Source: Bidens hawaiensis
Taxonomy: Eukaryota; Streptophyta; Magnoliopsida; Asterales; Asteraceae
Assembly (NCBI GenBank): GCA_021521415.1
Contig: JAIQDT010001943.1
Coordinates: 124,001 to 188,000, forward strand
Reading direction: 5' to 3'
Length of the DNA stretch: 64,000 nucleotides
Shown: positions 56,976 through 64,000 of the stretch, piece after piece
How positions within the stretch are numbered: position 1 is the stretch's first letter
How the letters are laid out: every line of letters begins with the position of its first letter
Made by a program: the position numbers and the translations under genes
Notes under the pieces: model-generated
The model's input: the letters and a program-made list of their open reading frames with translations, nothing else
What the model was told of the DNA's origin: nothing
Databases searched by the model: none

Positions 56976-57715
56976 CTAGTTTTTATTCCCTGTATTACGG
57001 GATTGTTTAAATTTTTTGTTTCTAATATTGTGAATGTATTTTTTTTATAGTTTATTTATTGTAAGAAGTTAATAATATACTTGAACTTATTTTGATTAAT
57101 TTATGTTGGGTTGTGTTCATTTTTAATGAAACGTTGAATGAATTATCTACTTAATTTTTATAATTATTCGTTTATGTTCATTTTTTTATAATTTGGATAT
57201 TATTTTGTGAAAATTTTCATTTAAGTTAAACTTAAAAGAAAAAAGAATTGTTTACCATATTGAGAAATTAAATTAGGGTTTAATTATGGGGTTTGCTTTG
57301 CATTTAACGTTTCTAATATTTATATATTTTTTGTATTTTAATTTTATTTACAATAAGGAAATAAATAATATACGAGTTTGATGAGGAAAGAGTTTCACAA
57401 ATAAATAAGATGTTATAACCTGTTTAAAAGCTATCTGGGTTTGATGAGACCCATGACCCGCTTATTTGTTTACTATAATATTGTTTCATAATTATAAATA
57501 TCTTTTTTTTAAATGGATATTAATTTTTATTATATCCCTATTTTATAAGATTTTCATAACAAATATTTGGTGAGATTAATTTTTAATATAATGAGACGTT
57601 GTAAGCTGTTTAATGACTATCTGGGTTTGGTGAGACCCATACCCGTGAATTCGGGTCAAATGTATGAGAAACCACCATTTACAAATAAAACAATCGGGTG
57701 TCTTGAGAGAAAATA
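56976..57715 (-). mobile_element. Helitron-like element, minus orientation, related to 38,236-38,678
   Basis: On the minus strand the end is a short hairpin (CCCGTAATACAGGG, 56,988-57,001), about 8 bases, then CTAG (56,976-56,979). The blocks ACGGGTATGGGTCTCACCAA and GGGTCATGGGTCTCATCAAA, plus CTCACCAAATATTTG, match the element at 38 kb in opposite orientation. Confidence 0.5.
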
Positions 57716-57738
57716 TGGAGGTTTCGTTTATATATATA

Positions 57739-57766
57739 CTAGCTTTTAGCCCGCGTGTTAGGTGGG
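57739..57766 (-). mobile_element. Helitron-like 3' terminus, minus orientation
   Basis: CTAG at 57,739-57,742 with the dyad CCCGCGTGTTAGGTGGG at 57,750-57,766. It is closely similar to the terminus at 38,702. As at 38 kb it sits directly next to a TA tract that separates it from the other element. Confidence 0.45.
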
Positions 57767-58391
57767 TTACCTTTAGTTTTTTTTAATTATTATTTATGTA
57801 TATCTTTCATGTATAATGTGTTTAGGTATTAAACTTAACGGTTACATGAACTTATAAAATATGTTATATTTATTATTAAAGTATAGTTTGTTTTATTTTT
57901 TGTTTATATCTCAAATGAGTCTCATGAGTCTAGTAGTTAACGTGACCCGACATTTTGTTACTTAAGATGTGCATTTCGTCTTGATATACATGAATGTATA
58001 AAGTAAGTTATATTGTTTGCGTTGATTTCGTTTGTATTGAGTTGTTACGGTTCGTTGGTGATGTAGAACGTATATGTTGTTTAATAGATCACCCAAAGTG
58101 GGCTCTCATGTGTCTGTCAATTAATATAGCCTAACATTTTGTTGTTTAAAATATGTATTTTGTACTTGATAGTGTATTGCGCTTTAAATAAATTGATGTA
58201 TTTGAATTTCTATAGGCTAATTTTAGTTCCACATCTATCTTAAACGGACACGTCATGAGTTATCATTTCACTTTTGGTGAATTATTAATCTAAAATATTT
58301 TTTTAGTATGAAGTTTAGTTTGTGATTTTCTTATTATTTAGTATATGTTTGTTGTATTTATAAATTTTGTAGTTTAGTTATTGTTAATGTA
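57767..58391. other. AT-rich stretch, possibly Helitron interior
   Basis: No ORF; contains TCATGAGT and CTTGATA words without clear structure. Confidence 0.35.
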
Positions 58392-59065
58392 TTACAAGTA
58401 GGCCTGTAAACGAACCGAACGTTCGGTGGACTGTTCGTGAAATGTTTGGTGGGAAGTTCATTTATGTTCGTTTATTTAATAAACGAACGAACATGAACAA
58501 AAAGTTTGTGTTCATTTACTTAAACGAACGAACATGAACACATGTTCTGTTCGTTCATTTATGTTCATGAACGTTTGTTTATGTTTTTTTATTTATGTCT
58601 GTTTATTTATGTTTGCTTATGTATTAATAATAAATAATTAAATATTATTGGGATGAGTAATCTACTTAAAGTTTTTATATTTGTTAATTTGATTTCATTT
58701 ATATTCGTTTATGTTTGTTTGTGTTCATATATGTTCATTTATCTTTTTTCAGTTATATTCGTTTAGGTTATTAAAAAATGAACTTAAACGAACAAAAATG
58801 TTCATTTTTTAAATAAAAAACATGAACATAAATTATTGTTCAACTAAGTGTTCGTGTTCGTTTAAAAAATGAACGAACACGAAAATGCCCTTGTTTATGT
58901 TTGTTCAATTCGTTTACACGCTTTCATTATTCACACTGATGAATACATCGGTCTCAATCTCTAGGCTCCGCCGTTTTATTTGTGTTCGTGAACACATTAA
59001 TCGCTTTAATGAACGAACACGAACATAAAATCTTGTTCAGTAAGTGTTCGTTAACTGTTCGTAAT
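58392..59065. repeat. Diffuse GTTCGTTTATG/AACGAACATGAAC repeat
   Basis: Dozens of overlapping words in both orientations (GAACGAACATGAAC, GTTCGTTTATGTTC) make it strongly self-complementary. It is broken by a more ordinary stretch near 58,630-58,680 and 58,930-58,990. This is a known style of degenerate plant simple repeat. Confidence 0.7.
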
Positions 59066-59495
59066 TTACAAGAACATTTAATTTGTTAATTAGTTTTTAT
59101 TCTTAACAAATATAATAGAAGTTATATTAGTTTGTGAGTTATATTAACGAAAATTTTAAGATCATATGTAAATATGTAAAAACTAAGTTTTTAAAATATT
59201 ATTTTTTATTAATAATGTATACGTGTTTAATACTTTATACATAATTTTTTGTATTATGAATTTTGTAGATTTATTTTTTTATTTTTTAAAATGGGTAATA
59301 ACTGGAAGCCGTCATTTGACACTGACGCTATATGGTAATAATCCATCTTGAGAAACTCTCTTCTCGCCGTCTTCATCAAATCCTTCGTTTCTTCTAACTG
59401 TTAGAAACCCTAAGTTAATGTTCCCCTTAACAGGTTGAATTTTGTTGTTAAGTGGAAGTTTTGTAGGTTGTTGAATAGATTTGTGTTTGTTCTTA
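59066..59495. other. Left flank of the Harbinger element, possible 5' UTR
   Basis: AT-rich to 59,290, then a less AT-rich segment with CTCTCTTCTCGCC and AAACCCTAAG words typical of plant 5' UTRs. The PIF/Harbinger element splits it; I found no coding exon on the other side (63,892-64,000). Confidence 0.35.
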
Positions 59496-60024
59496 GGGGG
59501 TGTTTGGTACAGAGAATGGAATTGTAGAGAAATGGAATAGAGAAATGGAATTGCAGAGAAAGGGAATTGGTCTGGAGAATGAGAATTGACTGTTCTGTTT
59601 GGTAGTACAGAGATTTCAGTAGAGAAATATAGCTGAGAATCATTTCTCTTGTTTGGTACATAGGAAATAAACAGAGAATTATATCAACTTTATCATTAGC
59701 ACAAGTATTTTTTTCATAACAAATATTTATTAAAAAATAAAAAACATATAAAAAGATGCATAAATTCCAACCAAAATATGCATTGATCAAACCAATTCAC
59801 ATACAAAACATAGTTTTTAAGCAAAAAACATCAACCATAGTTAAAACCAATTCACATACAAAACATACTTCAACCATACACAACTATCCCATTGAACCAT
59901 CGGTATACAACTCGACCATCTCAATTTTCTCTTCTATTGTCAACGCAAGAAAAGAACGTCCTAGATCCACATCTTTACCAATCAAATGAGCTGCTTTGAA
60001 CCGTTTTTTCGTAGTGATACCTGG

Positions 60025-60847
60025 TCAAGCTTTCAACTCATCACTAACCTTTTCATAGATTTCACGAGCCTCCATACCTTCTTTGCTAAGTTGTTCACCC
60101 ACCATCTCCCCAAATCGAAGCAAAACTTCCTTGATATCTTTGCAAGACTCTCGATATATCTCATCTGCATCCGTCCTTCTACCTCTTTTGCGTTTGCTTG
60201 TTACACTTCCTGTTTGTCCTTCAGATCTATCAACATTTGGAACGGCTTCATCAACAAAATCAAAGTCTTCAATATCAACAGGTGAGTTTTTTTGCGTCTC
60301 TTGAACAACATCTTCTTCTCCAAGGTCAACTGCTTTACTACCAGTAGCTCTATCCTTACCGAATATGGTACACAATTTGTCATAGAAAGGAAATGACTTG
60401 TCACGAAAATTCACAGCACCTTTGTGAGACTACAAGACAATTACAAAGAAAATTGGACTAAAATTTTAAAATCTAAAAAATATATTTTTTAGAATATACC
60501 TTCACGTATTCATTCAAAACTCTATCATCAGCAATAATACAACATTTTTGTTCATCCCAACCAAACCCACTTATATGCACCATATCATATACAATGCTAA
60601 AGTGTGTCTTCCATGTCTTCATCCTAGACTTTATATGTGGTTCTGCTTTGAGGCCAGAGTTAGGAAGACTTACATCTAGCAATTGTTGAACACCATTTAA
60701 ATAACCTGGTTTGAATCCATTGTCAGCACCAGCATACTTTCCGGATGCATGTATCTCCATTAATGCATCAATTAGCTTTGCATCTTCATCATTTGTCCAG
60801 GTATGCTTGCTCCGAGTAACTCCTCTCACTATATTTGAATCTGCCAT
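60025..60847 (-). CDS. Harbinger Myb/SANT-like DNA-binding partner protein
   Basis: Exon 1 is 60,500-60,847 (ATG of MADSNIV at 60,847; 116 codons) and exon 2 is 60,025-60,429. The 70-bp intron has GTATAT and TTGTAG ends, phase 0. Total about 250 aa. Residues about 10-105 are the Myb/SANT-like domain of the transposon partner family (a HTWTNDEDAKLIDALMEI start, then KSRMKTWKTHF). The C-terminal half is acidic and then basic (KRKRGRR, a likely nuclear signal), followed by a helical tail. In PIF/Pong elements this protein binds the termini and brings the transposase to the nucleus. Transcription from the transposase's strand suggests independent promoters. Confidence 0.9.
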
Positions 60848-61014
60848 GTCTACGTATAAATGCATAATTATACAATTAAAAATCATAATTCATGTAACTA
60901 CAAATACAAATATAACAAGAAACATTAATAAGAAACAAATAAAGTGCATAAATAAACATTAATAAGAAACATCCTTGGTTCTACAAATAAAAAATACATA
61001 ATTGTCAAACATAA

Positions 61015-62368
61015 TTAAGAAACATTGTTGGCACGCTGCGCACGCATCGCAGTCCAACTATTAAACATTTCATTAGCAAGAAGGTCTCTACGATCGGTCC
61101 ATTCTTGTGAGGGCTCGATCATAGAAATAACATTGTCATGGTCATTTGCAGGTTGTGTGTGATTTACTGGGATTTCGTTATCAAGAGGGTCTTCACTCAT
61201 TGTTGTTCGTATGAAATTGTGCAATAAACAACAAGCAATGATGATACGTGGCATGGACTCTATGGGATGATATGAGTTATCACGCAAAATAGCCCATCTA
61301 TCTTTAATCATTCCGAAACATCTTTCTATAACATTCCTGGCCGATGAATGTCTCATATTAAAGAACTCCTTAGCATTCGTAGGAGGACGAGACCAATCGT
61401 TAAGATGATAACGTTGACCTCGATATGGAGTTAAAAATCCTTCACCATTTGTATAACCGGCATCACAAAGGTAGTATGTTCCTACAATTAACCATAAACT
61501 CTATGTTAATTATCATACTTAAATCTATGTATATTCTTTGAAATTTGTCTATCACATACCCGGAGTTATTTTAAGACCATTGGGTCTACTGATTGCATCA
61601 CGCAAAACTCTATTATCAGCTACAGAACCCTCCCATCCCGCTAAGACATACGTAAATAAAAGGTCTCTCGTACATACTCCGAGTACGTTAGTACAAATCT
61701 GCCCTTTTCTTGTCCTATAAGGTTTTCTATCAATAGCAGGGACTTTAACTTTAATGTATGTTCCATCTAATGCTCCTAAGCAACCCTGAGTTAAAAGAAA
61801 ACATTACTTACTAATTTATGTTAGCAAAAAATATCTTTAATAAAAAATGTGTTTGACCAACCTTAAACCATTTCCATCTTTCATCAGTTTCATTATCTGG
61901 CACTGGCACGGGTGACTTGTAGAGTTCTTTGGGTAATTGACATATAGCATTTAAGACTAACTTGAAATACCGACTTACAGTTTCCCCGGACCGATGAAAT
62001 CTGTTGACTAGTATCCTATTCTTTGCAATATGAGCAAGGGTATGTAAAAACATAGCAACTTGCTCATCGACTAGCATGTTTTTACTATTCTTTAGTCCCC
62101 CTCTAGTTTCTAGCATATCACAAAGTGTTGTAAATGCATGTATATTCATTCTTATGTTAACAACACTCGTAACATCACTTTCATAAACCATCCTCACCAT
62201 GTTTTCACGCCTATTATGGTAACTCATTAAATATTTTGTACGTAAAGTCATTGACTCAATCGACCGACGCAAATGATAAGTACACAACATCCACCAACGA
62301 ATCGTAACATAAATGACATAAAATGCACCTATGGCAACTATTCTTTGTCTGGAAGGTGATCTTGCCAT
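61015..62368 (-). CDS. PIF/Harbinger transposase (DDE superfamily, Tnp_4 type)
   Basis: Three exons: 61,862-62,368, 61,560-61,785 and 61,015-61,481, with GT-AG introns of 76 and 78 bp. Total 399 aa without a stop. The N-terminal part (residues 60-165) has the helix-turn-helix-like segment typical of the family. The catalytic triad is visible: D in [11 protein letters not shown] in [13 protein letters not shown] and E in [19 protein letters not shown]. It cuts the element out and inserts it at TWA sites. The partner gene lies 170 bp downstream. All required residues are present, so activity is plausible. Confidence 0.95.
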
Positions 62369-63888
62369 CTACACATAAAAATATAAGAAAATTCAAGAAA
62401 AGCAAATAACTCCAAAATATAATCCAAATATTAGCAACAAAGTGATCATGAAAGCAAGAAAAATGATTACAGGCTACTTTATTCACTGACTTGCTGAATG
62501 TTGTTTAATTGCCAATGTTTACATCAATATATATGTTATTTTGGATGAAATTGAACATCCAAGTTTCCATGTGAGTTACAAGTCAATGTTATACAAGATC
62601 CCTAAGGTTTCCATGTGAGTTACAAGTCAATTTCTAGATAAAAATGGTGTAAAAAGTGATGATTTGTTGATATGTAGAAATCTGAGTTTTTTGGTCAGAT
62701 TTGAGTTTGTAAATATAGATTTATTTATCAACAAAACAATTGAAATAAATTATGAAAATATTTTCACAGAAACTTCAACATCTCTAGGTGTTTATATATT
62801 TTTCTCAAATTTTTAAAGTATGCATAAGGTTTTCAACTAAAATGCTAATTATTAAAGGTATCTAAAACTTACTGTTCAGAGTTTGTAAATGTCAAAATTT
62901 CTCAAAAATTGACTACTCAGGATTTGCATACAAGGCCAATTGGGAAATATTCTAGAAACTTAAAATGTTCATTAGAAAGAGGAATGAAGTCTAAAACTTC
63001 AAAAACAAGAGAGTTATGCTCTTTAGAAGTGGACCTAAAATCTGTCAGTCAAAAACAGATTTGACCTTCGGTTTTATTTTTCACGTTTGGGTAATCAAAA
63101 CTTCTCTAAAAATTACGAAACCAGTGGGGTTTGAAACTAGACTCTTTGAACTTAATGTTAGACTCAAGAAACGATCAATTTTCATCTGTTATGATCAAAA
63201 TATTGTTTGAACAAAACAGCATTACAGATTTCATCTGCAACAGCATTCAAGCAACTCATGTAAACATTCAATTTATCGGTTCCAACATTCAACCTAGCAT
63301 CTAAATATCATTCTAACATAAAATTCATGATTCAAACTCATCGATTTCATACCATATAATGTTCAATTCCCAACCTAGATATCATAGATTTCATCAAGAG
63401 TCGAATTAAACATAAACCATTGAAATCTAACATATCTAAATCGATTACCAACAACATACAAACATCCCACGATAACAATCGACATCAGCAGCTGAGTTTG
63501 GATCGAGGTTTAGGTCTGGTCGAGCATAAGAAAGTCGAAAAAATGAAAGTTTCATACCTAGGATCGTTGGAATCGAAGCAAGGATCGCGAATACGAACTC
63601 GGTTCTTGGATTGGAGATGATTTGTGGGTGATTAGAGGCTGCAAGTCGATTGAACAGCAGGGAGAGGCGTGAGTTTGCTGCTGTAGATCGAACAGCAGGG
63701 AGAGGCGTGAGAGAGTGAGGCTGAGAAATGAAACCCTAGAAATCCAATTCTCCGCTTTTTTAGAGAAACAAAATCAGAGAAATGGAAATGGTTTATTTCC
63801 ATTTCTCACCTCTTTCTTTCATAAACAAACAAGAGAATTCTTTCCAATTCCATTTCTCACCCCTCAATTCCCTCTACCAAACACCCCC
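62369..63888 (-). promoter_or_regulatory. Harbinger upstream region: presumed promoter, leader and right terminus
   Basis: No ORF. A 25-bp direct repeat (GTTTCCATGTGAGTTACAAG and five more bases) lies at about 62,562 and 62,609. Near the terminus GAACAGCAGGGAGAGGCGTG occurs twice (about 63,652 and 63,689). 62,380-63,540 could contain a leader intron. The last 14 bp are the inverted repeat. Confidence 0.5.
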
Positions 63889-63891
63889 TTA

Positions 63892-64000
63892 GTTTATTTA
63901 ATCAAACATTGTGTCAATAACAATTTACAACCACTTTTTAAAAAGATATATTGGTTTTAAATAATCTCAACTATCACCTATTGGTCACTGTCGATCCCAA
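63892..64000. other. Right flank of the Harbinger element
   Basis: AT-rich; nothing recognised. Confidence 0.4.

Larger units (their letters stand above)
59493..63891 (-). mobile_element. Complete PIF/Harbinger DNA transposon
   Basis: The element spans 59,496-63,888 between two TTA target duplications (59,493-59,495 and 63,889-63,891). The ends are GGGGGTGTTTGGTA and its inverse, 14 bp perfect, with weaker inverted similarity (GAGAAATGGAAT words) beyond. It holds two minus-strand genes, a DDE transposase and a Myb/SANT-like protein, both open when spliced. All hallmarks of an autonomous PIF/Harbinger copy are present. About 1.5 kb upstream of the transposase is the presumed promoter and leader. 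Confidence 0.95.

Noticed and set aside
59410..59790. 126-aa minus-strand frame at the Harbinger terminus
   Set aside because: Spans the inverted repeat and the target site; cannot be a conserved gene.

Overview
This is nuclear DNA of a flowering plant, most likely of the daisy family (Asteraceae). The evidence is AT-rich intergenic DNA, spliced genes with GT-AG introns, and dense retrotransposons. The SIRE-type Ty1/copia proteins, the RRM-bearing LINE and the copia env-like ORF all resemble proteins abundant in Tanacetum, Artemisia, Helianthus and Lactuca assemblies. That placement comes from memory of protein families, not from a search. There is no bacterial, plastid or mitochondrial signature.

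Positions 1 to about 37,034 are a nest of retrotransposons. The outermost layer is the 5' LTR of a minus-strand Ty3/gypsy element (33,114 to about 37,034). A minus-strand SIRE-type copia element (3,864-32,879) sits in its leader. Three younger plus-strand elements sit inside that copia element. The first is the 3' part of another copia element with an env-like coiled-coil ORF and a 3' LTR (1-3,863). The second is a 10.6 kb Athila-type Ty3 element (5,379-16,006, target duplication TAAAT) that splits the copia reverse transcriptase. The third is a 9.4 kb chromovirus (23,214-32,582, target duplication TGAAC) that splits the copia 5' LTR. The chromovirus LTRs are almost identical and carry an array of hairpins whose stems change in a compensatory way.

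Positions 37,035-45,000 are a mosaic of small elements: a Cassandra-type solo LTR carrying a 5S rRNA-like segment (37,720-37,989), several Helitron-like termini, a decayed LPA1/2-phosphoglycerate-kinase-like gene (39,646 to about 40,840, minus), a possible endogenous pararetrovirus remnant with a 35S-like promoter (about 41,330-42,640), microsatellites, and two foldback elements nested in each other (43,624-44,693).

Positions 46,161-50,340 hold the only clearly intact host gene. It encodes a TOC132/TOC120-like chloroplast protein-import receptor of about 1,276 aa on the minus strand, with one coding intron and a 5' UTR intron. Its acidic domain grew by two tandem duplications. Downstream are a hairpin MITE (50,574-50,949), a decayed LINE (about 52,495-56,830), a Helitron-like element related to the one at 38 kb but inverted, and diffuse GTTCGTTTATG-type repeats.

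Positions 59,496-63,888 are a complete PIF/Harbinger DNA transposon with TTA target duplications, 14-bp terminal inverted repeats, an open three-exon DDE transposase (399 aa) and an open two-exon Myb/SANT-like partner (about 250 aa). It looks autonomous.
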